Shown: positions 1 to 12,439, counted from the first letter of the stretch. The stretch: 64,000 nucleotides of DNA from Sphagnum compactum (GCA_965153455.1 OZ234493.1:24046213-24110212); one strand, 5' to 3'. Notes: a model not told the origin generated them from the sequence alone. Translations and numbers: made by a program.

Positions 1-179
1 GGTTGAGCTTTTTTGATTGGCTCATCCCAAATGGCATTTTCAAAAAATCTTTTTTATTTTTGGGATCCTTATAATGCACCCTCTTATGCTGCTTACATTT
101 GTTTGAACATTTGTTTGAAAATATGACAAACAATATGGATAACTTTTTGAGAAGGATAAACATTCGGTACCCCATACAA

Positions 180-330
180 CACTAGAATCTTTTATCTCAT
201 ACTTTTGTTCCTAGGTAGTTAAGTAGGTAAACTAATTTAACAAGTAGATAATTAAGAGACATATGCCTTAATTAGGTAGGTAGGTAAGTGAAGTAGATAT
301 AAGTATACTAATATACCTATATTAGTCAAC
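180..330. repeat. TAGGTA-rich short-period repeat block
   Basis: This short stretch contains many TAGGTAGG, TTAAGTAG and AAGTAGAT-like words, including TAGGTAGGTAGGTAAG near 273-288. It interrupts the decayed copia reading frames, which stop being recognisable near 390. Similar TAGGTA-rich blocks occur at about 50490-50960 and 55370-55500. I infer an AT-rich minisatellite or the interior of a small element rather than coding sequence. Confidence 0.5.
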
Positions 331-389
331 ATTAGAACTGGTATTTAATTACTTAGTAACTTGGAATATACCATGTACCCCGAACTAAG

Positions 390-1870
390 TAATTTTTTGA
401 AGTTGTAAAAACCTCTTCTCCCAAAAGGAATTGGATAGCTTGTTATATTGCAACATGTTGTGAATAGATTCCATCAAAATGCAAGTTTTCTATTAAAAAC
501 CCCCATGTGTTCTGAGGGAGTAAACAAAGTGAAAAATTGACATTGGATGCCATGTTCATTGTATAATTTGTTGGATTCTAAAAAATTGTATTCACCACCA
601 TTAATCAAAACAAAGGATTTTGATTTTTCTACCAATTTGATTCTCATTAAATGTTTTATAAATTTGAAAAGTTGAATTTGCTAAATTGGGGACATGGACA
701 CATCATCAACTAATATTGCTTTTCCCATGATTAAATGTATGAAAATTGATCCAATCTTAAAAGCTTGTTGTTGTCCATCATCTACTACAAAGATTATTTG
801 AGGTTATGGCATTGTTTTGTTATGGGTGTAAAATTTTCTTTGAGGAGTCATATGTTGTGTGGCTCTAGAATCAACAATATACCAAGGATCATAAAAATTC
901 AAACGTGACTCAAAAGTGACTAACAAAACAACTTGTATTTTTGCATTAGTTTGTGGCTTTGGAGAATTATGTATAGGAAGGTAGGCAATTTATATTTTCC
1001 AATGGCTTGATTTTTAACTCTTTCTTTATAATTGGACGCAATATGTGATGGTTTGTCATAATAATAACATTATATTTCTAAATTGTTTATTGTCTTTGAT
1101 TGTTTAGAAGATGACTTTTGGTTAGTTGATTGTGATTGCAATATTTTGTATTATGATTTTTTTTGTCAAAATAGTTACTTGTTGGAAAGAAATGCAATTG
1201 ATTTTTCATTTCCAACTTTTGATTTTAAAATTGAATCTTCTTGCCTCATATTGAACATAATAGTTTGTAGATTTAAATTTGGTATACTCGCTTGAATTGG
1301 GACAAAACCATGCCATGAAGAAGGAAAATATGAAAGGAGTAATGAAACCTCTTTTTTTAATAGTAATATTTAATCCTAACGTGGTAGACTCTTTAAGAGT
1401 GTTTTGTCACTCTTTAAGAAAATCAGTCATGGACTTTCAAAGTAATTTTGACAATGTGAGATGAGTCAAATTTTTGTGAAAATAAACTTGTGATGTAGGA
1501 ATAGAAAGTTCATAAGTCTCTTTAAGCCTATCCCAAAGTTCTTTGGATGATTTGAGAGATTTCAACATAAGTAATTAAAGAAAATTCAATCAACATAAAT
1601 TTTTTTTCCACAATGAAGAAGGTTATTAACATGTGTTTAAAAATCTTTTGATATTCATTTTGTTAATTTATAAGTTCAAATGTGCTAGGATTAGGTTAGC
1701 TACCATCAACTACTCCCCATTGTTCCATTCTATCGAGAAACTTTTCCATCTTATATTCCATGTCGCACTGTTTGTGCTAAAAACAAATCTATTTGATAGT
1801 TTCAAACAAAAAAAGAAACTATGATGTGTTTTTTTGTTGTTGGACAAAACTTATTCATAATTTCATTTCC
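390..1870 (-). pseudogene. Degenerate Ty1/copia gag-pol remnant
   Basis: Read on the minus strand, several copia landmarks appear in the correct order but in broken frames. A gag segment at about 1500-1560 reads SLKSSKELWDRLKETYEL. A damaged zinc knuckle at about 1003-1060 reads CYYYDKPSHIASNYKER, with the second Cys replaced by Tyr. At about 842-900 the protease-like segment WYIVDSRATQHM has Arg in place of the Gly of DSG. The integrase core lies at about 430-800 and contains NGGEYNFLES and NEHGIQCQFFTLFTPSEH, resembling the GGEF and HGI..Q...YTPQ.NG motifs. It ends at about 390-470 with ESIHNMLQYNKLSNSFW. Numerous stops and frame changes show it is non-functional. Reverse transcriptase and RNase H are not visible and may lie beyond base 1 or be lost. 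Confidence 0.8.
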
Positions 1871-1928
1871 TTTGAAATAATAAGAACAAAAATAATTTGA
1901 TTCTAAGATTCATAACATATTGTACCAA

Positions 1929-2900
1929 TGTTATGCATGTAAATGTTTTAGGACTTACACTTTGTTTAACTATAAATCCCATAATGAAATTGATTTACAC
2001 TCCATGTAAATATAAAACCGTGTTTTGAGCTTTCTTGCTTAAAGACAAATATAATCAAGCGGATAATGCTGAGGTCGAAGGACCCCAAGTAAAACATACT
2101 TTGTGCCATGTAAAATAATGTAAATGTAAGTGTAAAAGCAAATACATAAGTTTATATGGTTTTACATGATCATTTAAAACAATGTAAATGTAAAACAAAA
2201 TACATTTATATGATTTACACTTACATTGTAAAAATGTAAAAACATGATTTCTACTTGAGGAGGGTGGGATTTCATAATGTTTTTGATGATGTGCCAACTA
2301 AATAACCCCATGCAAAAAAAATTAAAAAATTAAAAAAATCATCAAAACATTTGTGCTTTAACATGCACCACAACCAATTAAACTAATTAATATGAATCAC
2401 AATAAGTAACTAAGCTCTTGAAAAAGCTTAGACCAAAAATGGTGATGAACAAAGTTAAAAATAAAAGTTCTACTCAAGCAATCAATTGGTACAAAATGTG
2501 CATTGAAGATATTCTTTGAAATAACACCACCATAGTCCCATATTGGTAGAAAATGCTAATGTCGGGACTACCAAATATTATGAATTCTTTTGAAGGGCCA
2601 ATCAAAGTGGCCCATTGCAAAAAAATAACTTGAGGTTTGGGATGCACCCACAACTAATTAATATGTATTTGCAAGAAGGTATGGTCATTAAGGATATATA
2701 GTATATACACTTACACACCCCAAAACGTTTACATAGGGCTATCTAAATGTATTTGACAAATACTTATAGTGCCTTCATGTAAGTGTAAAAATAATAATTA
2801 CACATGGCAACAATATAAGTGTAAATGTAAAAAGTCCAAACTTGTAAGTGTAAATGAATTACACTTACATGGGATTTACATGTCACATATACGGCTATTG
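1929..2900. repeat. TGTAAATGTAAGTGTAAA-type repeats, both orientations
   Basis: Variants of TGTAAATGTAAGTGTAAA and its complement TTTACACTTACAT recur at about 1929-2010, 2095-2250 and 2755-2890. Perfect 11-bp arms TGTAAGTGTAA and TTACACTTACA separated by 5 nt form a hairpin at 2843-2869. A second inverted pair lies at about 2113-2135 and 2213-2240. The block sits just upstream, in minus orientation, of the copia gag remnant, so it may be LTR or leader sequence invaded by another repeat. No coding potential is recognised. Confidence 0.55.
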
Positions 2901-3240
2901 ACTCTTACACAAACAAAATTATAGTGTACCTACGACTAATGCTTGGCACAAAATACTTAACAAAAGATCTCGCCGAAAAAAGAGAATTCTATTAATATTT
3001 GTCAAAATTGTTGAAAATTAAAAACCATTGACTTACTATTATTACAAATGCACAACACAAAATGTATTTTGTATACTTATTGCTCAACTATTGAGATTTT
3101 GAAAACTTAAATTGGAAATTGTCAAACATTGTTTTTTTTTGTAAATAAATAAATATTCAGCAAAGGAGTGCCAAACATTTGTTGTAGGGTATGGTATATA
3201 GAACAGAAAGCAAGCTCTTATCAACATTGATCGATTTCAA

Positions 3241-3419
3241 ACCTCCTCTAATACCATGAGAAAAAGAAAGCAGTACACACAACAAGGAGATTCTCAAGAC
3301 AAATGTATTTAACCATTGTTGAAGTACACCGGGGAAGACATAAGATGTTCTAGGTAAGACCTGAAGAGACTTATCCTTGAACTAAAAATGTCTATAGACT
3401 TAAATAAAGAGTCATAACA
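3241..3419 (-). mobile_element. Candidate copia-type LTR with primer-binding site
   Basis: On the minus strand, 3419 down to 3257 starts with TGTTATGACTC and ends with GTGTACTGCTTTCTTTTTCTCA-like sequence. It is followed directly at 3256-3241 by TGGTATTAGAGGAGGT. That word resembles the TGGTATCAGAGC site complementary to initiator Met-tRNA used by many plant copia elements. The unit would be a 163-bp LTR with TG...CA ends. It has the same orientation as the copia remnant at 390-1870 but lies about 1.4 kb from it, so a nested insertion or a different element is possible. No second LTR is present in the window for comparison. Confidence 0.35.
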
Positions 3420-6400
3420 TAAACTATGGAATTTGTTGACACCATGTGCAAATAGTTATGTCCAATTTTGTTAAGGAAATGCAAGGCTGCTGCATGTCAA
3501 CATATGTTCAACTGATAGCCAAGGTCTCACTATAAGGTAGTCTCCCTCTATGCTTAACTTGTCTTGCATAGGCAGCATGTGTGCTATCAATTTTGTTGCA
3601 AGCACAAGCACAAGCAATATACCTGAATTGGGTTTAGCCTCAACTGCCTTTTCTTTGCTTTCCAGTATCCAGTTTGTAGGTGGTGCCCTGTGCCCTGATT
3701 GTTTGAGCTTAGGTACTGACGTCTGTTGATGCTGGGTCATAAGGTAGTAATAGCAGCAGCTTACAATGTCTGAAAAACCCATTCAATTGGGTGCCATAGC
3801 ACCTGAACTTTCTTCCTTTTATCCAAGTGCTAATTCTGGGCAATGTTTGGTGGCATGGAGAGAAAGAGGATGGGTTTGGTTCTGCTGTAAAGATTTGCCA
3901 TATGTGGGATACATATGCTTCAGTACTAATGTGATTCTACCTTGACATGCACAGTGAGAGGAGCAGAATCAATCCATAATCTTACATCTTTTGTACTCAG
4001 GATGTGTACAGCATCAATCAGAAGACATTCGTTTTTGTTCCAGTTGTTAACATGTATTGCTGAAACCGAAAAAACAAATAGCACTATGGTCATGCTAGTT
4101 AGTCATTCATGCAATTGTGCAGAAAAGTTGAGGTTGAGGACATTGCTGCTGTCTCCAAGGGAAAAGATCATGAGATGCTTTTGTCTACTTAAATTCAGTT
4201 TTGAATCAACTCTGTTTGGAGTACACAGTAACCTCATCTTCTCTCAACTAAACTATGATCTAAGAAGCAAGACCTTGAAAGCAGAAAACCTATTTGGACT
4301 CTAGGAGATGGGAATAGGCTTAGAGCATGTATTTCCCATGTTGCAGCTTCATTATTTGCTCTCATTTTCTGCAGACTCTGAAAATCAAGGTTTCCTTCGG
4401 TGCCGAGTCAGCATGCTGCTGTTCTCTCATGTAAAACTGTGAAAGTTTGAAGGTTAGTACTACGTCTGTAATGCAACTCATATCTTCATAGAAAAAGACC
4501 CTGGAACACTGTACAGAAATTCCACTTGGTCCAGCTTGTGCCCGAACAGGACGGTGCAGAATCAAGTGTGCGAATACCTTTGCAAGCTTTTCTACATGTG
4601 GCCAGTAACTCGTTTGGATGGTTGATATGTTGGTTTTGAAGCTTCAAACTTGTGCATCTCAAGTTTTTCTCTCAACTGTCTGCACAGTACAAAAACCTTC
4701 ATATCTGAAGGGCAGACCATCCTGTTGTGACAATTGCATTAGCATTTGGATTGCTAAGGCTCCAAGCTGCCCACCAGTGTATGTTGGTTGGCAGCTACAT
4801 GTCTCATACATACCTGGGCTCACAGTTGACCCACCACACCTTGTCTTACATAGGAAGTGTCAAAAACTGCTTACTGGAATATGACTTGTGGCAGTCTGCA
4901 AGTACTTTCTTCCAGAACTGTGGCCCCAAAACTGTCTTGGTGAAGACTCTCACTTCATGACAAACTGGTCCCTTTCTTCATCATTCCCTTTCTCTCTTTA
5001 TCTCTCTGTTCTTCCACAATTGGAATATGGTTCATGCTCAGGCTCCAACCTCATCTGTTGTGCTCATGCTTTCACCCTTGTCAATTTAGCCAACCTCTCT
5101 CTTTCTCTTACTTTCTGCTGGCATGTGTGCAACCCATCTTTGAACAGTAATCTGCTCTCATTTACAATAGCTTGGCCTGCATTTCTGACAGAACAAAGTC
5201 TTCAGATTCATGAGCATGGACATTGTCGTCATCTGTCATCACAGAAGCAACACTTTCAAGTGATTTATTAAAACCCTATCTTCTTATCTGAGTCCCAGCA
5301 TAACAACATCAGCTCCACTCCCATGCACAGTTTTTTGATGTCATTTCTTGTCCAGTTTCTGTTTGCAGATTTCTTCTATTTCTTAGGCCTTTTCCTAGTC
5401 CATGATGTATTCTTCAACATGCTTTCCGTTCACCTTGCACCTACATTTTGCTTGCCTCAGTAGGGATGTGGTTGCATTGTGTGACCATCAATGCATGGTG
5501 CATGTCATGATTCCTATGATTCTTCTTCTTCTTCCTCTAGGGTTTCATTTTTCTAGTTCTCAGCTGAATCCCAGCAGCAATATCAACCCTGGTTCAGATT
5601 GTCAACCATCTCCCAATACCTTCAGAAGCTCATGAACACAATGCAGACAATCCATTTTATTCTACACGATTCTGAGAAGAAAACAGAATTAATCTTGATT
5701 GCACATGTTTTATACTGTAGGGCTTTGCATAAAATTAGATTTTAATGAATTCTTTGCAATTGCTGCAATAGTCTTTCAAGAATTTCATGCCTATCCATCA
5801 TGTGCTTTACTGGAAGACAGACAATCCAACCAGGCAAGAACAGCAAGTGAAGAAATACACCCAAGAAACATATCCACACACATCCAACTAGAACAGGACT
5901 TTGTTTTTTACAACAGCTCTCTCTCTCATTCACCATAAAGGAGTGACCTCCTGTTGTGTCCTGATATTTGAAAGCTGTGTGAGGTTTTCTGCTCTGAATT
6001 CATGATGTAATTTGTCACATCCACCAACCAAGAAAGTGCCCTTTCGAGAAAATGTCAAACTTGGTTCACTGGGCACGTAAGCTACTTTTCCTCACTAGTG
6101 TGGGGAATAGGAGTTGGGGTTTCTAACAAAATTGGAGTTGGTGATGAAGATCATCAGCACAACATGATGACCCTTGGAATCTTCTGATGGTGATGCAAAT
6201 TTCAAATCACCTAATATCCTCACAATGTCACAACTCAAAAGTGCATAAAGGTAGCCATGCACATTACATATATGGCCTTGAATGGACTTCTCGAGCTGTG
6301 AAAACCTGAGTGTCCAAATCCTGTAAACAATTGATTCATCAATTACAGTGTGGGTAAGTTTAGCAAAAGTTCATTTGAAAGACTTAATGTCTGCAGCATT

Positions 6401-6907
6401 TGAGAGACCCACCCACCCATGATCACCACTCAGGAAGCAAGCAAGCAGCCCCATGAAGAATCACATGGTTTTTTTCTTTTGCAAAATGTTAGTATGTACA
6501 TGATTTGGAGTATTATGATCTCCATTGGAATTGTACCAAGCCAGAAGAAGAGAGCCTCCTCCTCATGGCTGAGACCCACGGATACCTTGATGTTGGCTTG
6601 TGTGGGTGTTCAAATTGCTGCCGCTCAGTGATGTGCTAGATGATAAGCAGCAAGCAGAAGGGCATCCAAAGCATAGAAAATGTGGAGTCCAAGCAAAGCA
6701 AGAAGAACATCTGCTCAGGCGCATCATTCATTCTTCTTCTTCGTTGTCTTCATCACTTTGGAACCTAATCAATCTAAACTGATTCTGTATTTCCCCATCT
6801 TTGCAAAGGGATTATGTAGGGATCTTGAATGAACTCCCGACATGATGATGATGATCTGCAAATACTTGTGTACAAAGGAGGTGGAGGAGGAGGAAGAAGA
6901 AGAGGGC
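3420..6907. other. Low-copy flank, no gene recognised
   Basis: The region is less AT-rich than the sequence to its left. It contains many short reading frames on both strands, but none shows a recognisable domain or a consistent exon chain. It lies downstream of the minus-strand lipase gene. The part nearest 6907 probably holds its 3' UTR, but I cannot place a polyadenylation site. Confidence 0.4.
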
Positions 6908-9900
6908 CTAATTAGCCGTATTTGTAAGCTGCTGCTGCTGCTGTTGTTGGCAGTGGAGCTCAAGCTTGTTGGAAGGAGGAGTATCAAGATTTACAGAAGA
7001 ATGGTTGAGGCTAATCCCCATGTATTGGAATTCCAACAACAAATTTGATTGTTCAAGGGCGCCAAGCAAGGGAGCCCAAAGTTGTGTAGTGAATTCTCGC
7101 AGCCGCAGCCGGTTGAGAGCTCTCAAATAGTTGCGACAATCATGGTCACGAGAGATGGTACCCTCTGAGCCATATGCATTTCGATCAGTTAGCATGTCCA
7201 GTGGATGTGGCACATTCAGAAATGCCCTTTCTGCATACCACAACTGTCTGGCCTTGCATGCATACTCCACACGCTCCTGGTGAGAGGTCTTGTTGTATTC
7301 TGCTGTTGTTCTTGCTGCTGCTGGGTGAAGCTCAGAGCAGCTGATTGGATGCCTTAAAAAATACAAGCCACTGCCTGGGGGCAATAGAGAGTGACCAGGA
7401 GCTTCATCTTCCTCAGGTTGTAAGATCACCATTTCGCCTAGAGGCCCATATATCAATCGCTGCACATAGATCACAGACACACATGGAAGAAGAAGAAGCT
7501 TAGGATGAGACTGTGTAGAATCAATGCAGCTCAAATTGCGAAGGCAAGAAGAGCAGGAGGAGATTGTGATTACTGACTGGGTAGGTCATTGATCAAACCC
7601 TAACCTGTTGGAGAAGGCAAGAGAGGTTCCTGAAGTTGCCATTCATGCGTTTCAGAACAACAGTCACATGGTCAGGGTAATCGCAAGCAAAGGTGCGAGG
7701 GACGATATCAAGGTGCATCACCACTGACTGTATATGACTTCGAGGCAGTCCCAGTTTGTGTAGCAACAGCTCTCCCCCACACATAATGCAAGGAGAACCA
7801 AAAGTGTAGACCGGTAGCAATGCTGACACTGGTACTGCTTTGCGCAGGCATAGCATGAGAGACAGAAGCATGGCCAAGCTGCCACCTAAAGAATGACCTG
7901 TGAAACGAATGCGTGCATCCTCCCCATGTGCTGCCATATGTGCTTGCACTAATGGCAGCACTTGCTCATACAATCCCTTTGCAGCTTCATAGATCCCTCG
8001 GTGCACCATTGTTTCCAAACCTGGATCCTGTAGGAAGAACACAAGCAGGCATTATGTTGTCAGTATTGGAGATTATGATTCATGACCTGCACCCACTTTC
8101 TGAAAGTACTTCCTTACGAACCTGAACCATGTTCGACCCGTATCAGATCATGTATCTCTGAAGGTTCAACCCTATTTGACATCTCTAGTTCCTGGATAAG
8201 ATCCCGTTCACTACAAGAGAATGTGGTTTTCCTCACACAAAAAGCTCACGACACATGTGTGAGAGATAAAGCTTTGTAGTTTCAGCCATTACAATGGATT
8301 TGTGAGTTATCCGTAAAGTCAGGCCATTAGAGGGAGAACGGCCAGTTTCGGCATGATAGGGCATCAAACGCGTAACTGAGAATGAAAAGGAAATAACTGG
8401 GACCCATACTAGTTTTTCCACCAATTTTGGTGCTAAACTGAGTTTCATCCAGTGTTTCTTTTTTCCTGAGCGCCTGCACTGTTGCTACATATATTTTCAC
8501 TGCTCCTACCTCTACTACTACTATAATTACTCTCAAACGTTGTGCATTAAATGCTGAGTTTCAGCATTTCATACTCAGATTTAATAAAAATTCCTTACTT
8601 TGCGGATCCCACTGAAAGAGGGGATAGGGGGCGAAAGCAGAGGAGATCGGGGGTGAAACAGAGGGTGACTTTAGGGATAACTCTAATGTGTACAGTATGT
8701 CGTGTTTGTTGTGGCATATATTAGATTAAAATGACAATTTGACATTAGTTAATAGCACATATCGCACAAAGTGGTTCAAGACTTGCCTCAAATTGTGCTG
8801 GCTCAAATTGTAAATTGGTTTGCCAAGATGCGAGTGATTCAGATCCCTGCACAAAATGCAAAACAACAAACAATCTATGTAGTGTTGGAGATGATCCATA
8901 TTCCTATGATTCTTCTGTTGTACAGGAGAAGGAAATTTAGGTCAAAGAAGTCTGACTTGCAATTTTCTCTAAGCCCTCCCAGCAACTGCAGAAGAATTTT
9001 CTTTCTGGAGTTGTGAATTGTTGTTGTTACCTGTATGGCAAAGATTTGGGTGTGGCTGGCTTGATCATCACACATGAACCACTCACATGGGCATCTGTGT
9101 TGCACTACTGATCGTGGGTCCAAATTCTTCCCTTCAGAATCGTGGGCAATTGCGGGATAAGATGAAGAGATGGGAAACTGTACTCCCAGCACGGCACTTA
9201 ATGGATCCAATTCATCCACCCCATCGCCACCAAGTCTAAAGCATGGAAGTTCTTGCAAATCCTCCATGGACTTCTGATGTGAGCTAGAAGAAGATTCATG
9301 AGCTTCAGCTTCTGCAGAAAGCGAAGCCTTCAACAATCGGCCAACAGCTGCTTTTGGCTTTGTATGCTTGTCTCCTGCTGCTGCTCCTGTTTGAGATTCT
9401 GGTCCTTCCATGACACTAGCACTTGCAGCAGTTGAGGGTAGGGTTGCGGCAGCAGCAGCAGCACGTCGTTTTTCTGCTTGTGCAATTGCAACCTTCACCA
9501 TGACAGCTGCAGCTTTGATGTCCAAGGATGAAGTCCTCAACCTGAGATTATGCTGCTGTAATAGTTTCTCAGGCTGCACTGACACCACACACACATATGC
9601 AGTGCATCCTGTCATGGGGGGGTGCTGTAAATTCCAAAGCCATGAGCTCAGATGGAAAGCAAGGTAACAAGGATGTCAAGCACATGAGAGACAGGGATGG
9701 TCAAAGCGAAGAATTTCACAAGAAGAAAATGCAGGGAGCTCATGAAGAGCAGGGATTTATGTGGATTTCAAGGAGCCAACCTCAATTGCTGGAATGTTGT
9801 AAGCAAGGTTGCACATGTGAGCCATCTGTGCAACACGCTTCAGCTCAGATGACGAAGCCGGGTGCAGGAACTTGGAGAAATAGTCCTTGTTTTGAGCTAT

Positions 9901-10806
9901 GGTCATATGAGGAGGCTGTGCCATGTCCATGATGATCATCTCCTCCTCCTGAATATTGGATCCAATACAGCTGCTGCTGTGATCCGCCGTGAGTCCCACA
10001 GTTGAAGAAGCACATCCCTGACATCCACATTGGGGCAGTAGGAATTCTTGGCCACAGCAGCTTGAAGATTCAGAATCTGCTGCCAGCTTATGATCGACTA
10101 TCGCAGGTCCTGCAGCTTGTGGAACACTCGTGTTCTGCTGTCTTTTCCAGAAAGCTCCCAGATTCACAAAATTCTGTACCCAAGGCTTGGGTACTTCGTC
10201 GAATCTCAAAGGATTTCCTACGATTGAATCCACCCCAGATTCTTGTGCTACAGAATCCGTCTCCTCTGCAGCCATGCTAATAGCATTCTTGATCACTTCG
10301 GCTGATTCCTGAAACTGGGCACTGGCAGCTTCTAGCTCCTGCTGCATATCGACGGCCTGATGATCTTCTGCCGTCGTCCTTGAAGAATTTCTTGATGGGT
10401 TCAATATACCATCTCCAATCTCTTGCTTCACAAAATCAACACGTGAGGTATCCGAAAGCTGTTCATGATCAGCAGTGGTGCTGGTTCTAGTGGGATCTTC
10501 TTCTTCCGGGCGATTATTAAACCACAAGAATTTGAGAGGTGAGGGAAACGCAAAGCGTGAAGGAGGAGGTAAGGGCAAAGGGACGAAGCTGGTGGGAGGA
10601 CCATGACTAGGGCTACTTCTATTCATGTGCTTGGACTTGTTAGCCCGATCATCAGCGCGACTAGTGCGCTGCATCGAGACTTTAGAACTCATGGCAGTGA
10701 AACTAGATTCCGACGACGATGTTGCTGCGCCTGCAGGATGCAAAAACGTCGTGACCCACCCGCCAGAAGCTACTGATCTAGAGTACAATATCATCACCCT
10801 CTCCAT
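6908..10806 (-). CDS. PLIP: Plastid-type class-3 (PLIP-like) lipase, five exons
   Basis: Complement join: 9781-10806, 9031-9573, 8787-8846, 7605-8027, 6908-7459. All four introns are phase 0 and the product is 867 aa. It is a lipase_3 family acyl hydrolase. Arabidopsis PLIP relatives hydrolyse plastid membrane glycerolipids, feeding acyl groups to oil or jasmonate synthesis. The nucleophile Ser is about residue 589 in FTGHSLGGS. Asp is about 650 in [10 protein letters not shown], and the likely His is about 769 in NVPHPLDML. Other family landmarks are [20 protein letters not shown] at the end of exon 1, [39 protein letters not shown] and [16 protein letters not shown]. The roughly 300-residue leader is Ser- and Pro-rich and could hold a transit peptide. 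The C-terminus has a Gln run encoded by CAG/CAA. The start is the first Met of a long open exon. Intron 3 uses GC-AG. Family is certain, substrate is not. Confidence 0.93.
8028..8786 (-). other. GC-AG intron (intron 3 of the lipase)
   Basis: On the minus strand exon 3 ends GAG and the intron begins GCAAGT, a good match to the AG|GCAAGT consensus of rare GC-AG introns. It ends at CTACAG before GATCCAGG. Using GC joins FEPAQFE to [11 protein letters not shown] in frame, exactly as expected for the family. The nearest GT lies 4 nt further on and would break the frame. At 759 nt this is the longest intron of the gene. Confidence 0.8.
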
Positions 10807-11849
10807 GATCTTGCAGTGAGAAAAAAATTCCGACCAATTGATGAATGATCTCCTGCTACAATTCTCTGATTCCTCGGGCTAGACTGTCTGCTAATCTGCA
10901 GAGCATCAAAGGTCTGGACTCTTTACACTGTAAGCTCCATTAGGCAGTCGATGCTGCAGGCCGAACTTACAAAAGAATATTACAGAATTTCTCGATCAGA
11001 ATTTGATGTATGTGTAGTATGAATGTTTTTTGGAGAACTGGGTCGGCTCCTGATCGATCTTCTAATTAGTGTTTAGATCATCAAAAGCTGTGAAGTATCT
11101 ATCTGTACAAAGATTTGTGAAGGAATTGTAGAGTAACAACAAGCCACAACGTCGGAATCAGAAGTTCGCAGATCAATTTGGTGCAGAAATTAACGGGGAC
11201 TGATCAGCAGCTGCTGCCGTCATTTGCTGCCGTTTTATGAAATTTACTACACAAATTCTTGACCCACGCGAAGAAGAAGAAGAAGAAATAGAAGAGATCT
11301 TGGGTTCCACTTTCTCTCAAAACGTAACGCGATCAGAGTTAGATCAGATGCAGATGAGAGACTGATTAGAGAGGCAAAAGAAGGGGCAACTGGCAGCACA
11401 CGCGCATTTAATGAATGTTCCGGCTACCTCTCTACTCCAGCATCGGATGGCGCTTACACGTCAGTTGGAAGCTATCCGACACCGTCCTCTTTCCAACAAG
11501 AAGTTCTTCTTCATCTTCTTCTTCTTCTGCTTTGGAGCTATTCTCGTAAAGCAACCGTTTTAGACGATCACTTTTAAGTCTACCCATCTGCGACAGTTCC
11601 CTTGAAATCCGTTCAAGCTGACGACATGCAGCTTAGACGTCCGATCAATCTGTGATTAGGACAAATCAGCTTGTGTACTAGACAAACTTAGGGTAATTTA
11701 TGAGCTTCAACTGAGATCCATTGGTTGCCTGCCCTGACTCAATGGTCAGATTGGTCGTCAAATAGGCTGCTGTTGCTGAAAAGGAACTTGTAGCAGGTGC
11801 CTGCACTAGTACTGACAGTTTAGCGGTTTTTTTTGGGCTCAATTTTGTG
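10807..11849 (-). promoter_or_regulatory. 5' flank of the lipase gene with GAA and TTC tracts
   Basis: This is about 1 kb upstream of the lipase start codon. It contains a (GAA)n-type purine tract at about 11269-11293 and a complementary (CTT)n-type tract at about 11503-11529. The two could pair in a long-range hairpin. No open frame of note is present. Transcription start and TATA box could not be assigned confidently. Confidence 0.4.
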
Positions 11850-11895
11850 ATGTAGCGCCAAACTGGTAAAGATTTAGCCAGATTTGGCTAACAGC
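11850..11895 (+). repeat. Copy of TAGCCAAATTTGGCTA dispersed repeat
   Basis: The core TAGCCAGATTTGGCTA at 11875-11890 differs by one base from the perfect palindrome found elsewhere. It is preceded by TGTAGCGCCAAACTGG, which matches the family's TGTAGCC-AAACTGG arm. The copy is about 1.05 kb upstream of the lipase ATG. Confidence 0.65.
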
Positions 11896-12061
11896 TCACA
11901 TGGATAAGCTCTGGGGACGTACGTTGCTGATCTGCTGCACGTAATAATGATCCTAAGATTAGCGGTAGATTACTCGGTGCGATGTTTGCTGATCAGATCG
12001 TTAAGAAAGGCGTGTAGTCCGTTTGTGTGTGTAGTGGCGTTACAAGAAATATGTAGATCAT

Positions 12062-12105
12062 GGGGAAGGGGGGGGGGAGAGAGAGAGAGAGGGAGAGAGA
12101 AGCCC
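12062..12105. repeat. G-run plus (GA)n microsatellite
   Basis: A run of G leads directly into an alternating GA tract. It is simple sequence with no coding signal. Confidence 0.8.
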
Positions 12106-12439
12106 GGTTGGGCTGGCTAGCTAGAAACGTACAACGAACAAAGGCAACCGCATGACTAGGCACCTCCCCTGCGTCTGTTGCTGCTGCCCTATCGTGCCCC
12201 ATGTTTTGCTTGCCCGAGGAGAGTAGTAGTATCGCGCAACACGCAACGGATCGTGGCACTAGGTTTCTTGTGTGTACGTGGCGAAAGATGCCGTCGAACC
12301 TTGTAACAATTGCCAAGGAAGGTAATATTGTGACTTAGTGGTTGCTTGTAAGGCAGGTGATTCCGTTTCCACGGCACGGACTCTCGTCTCTCTTGAATTG
12401 CGGCCAGCCCTCTGTTCTTCACTTTCCTTGCTTTTTTTC

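Noticed and set aside
6842-7048. Plus-strand frame with a Glu-rich run
   Set aside because: Antisense to the lipase final exon and its downstream sequence.
9410-10312. Plus-strand frames over the lipase exons 1-2
   Set aside because: They are shadows of the minus-strand lipase coding exons, which match the family at every junction.
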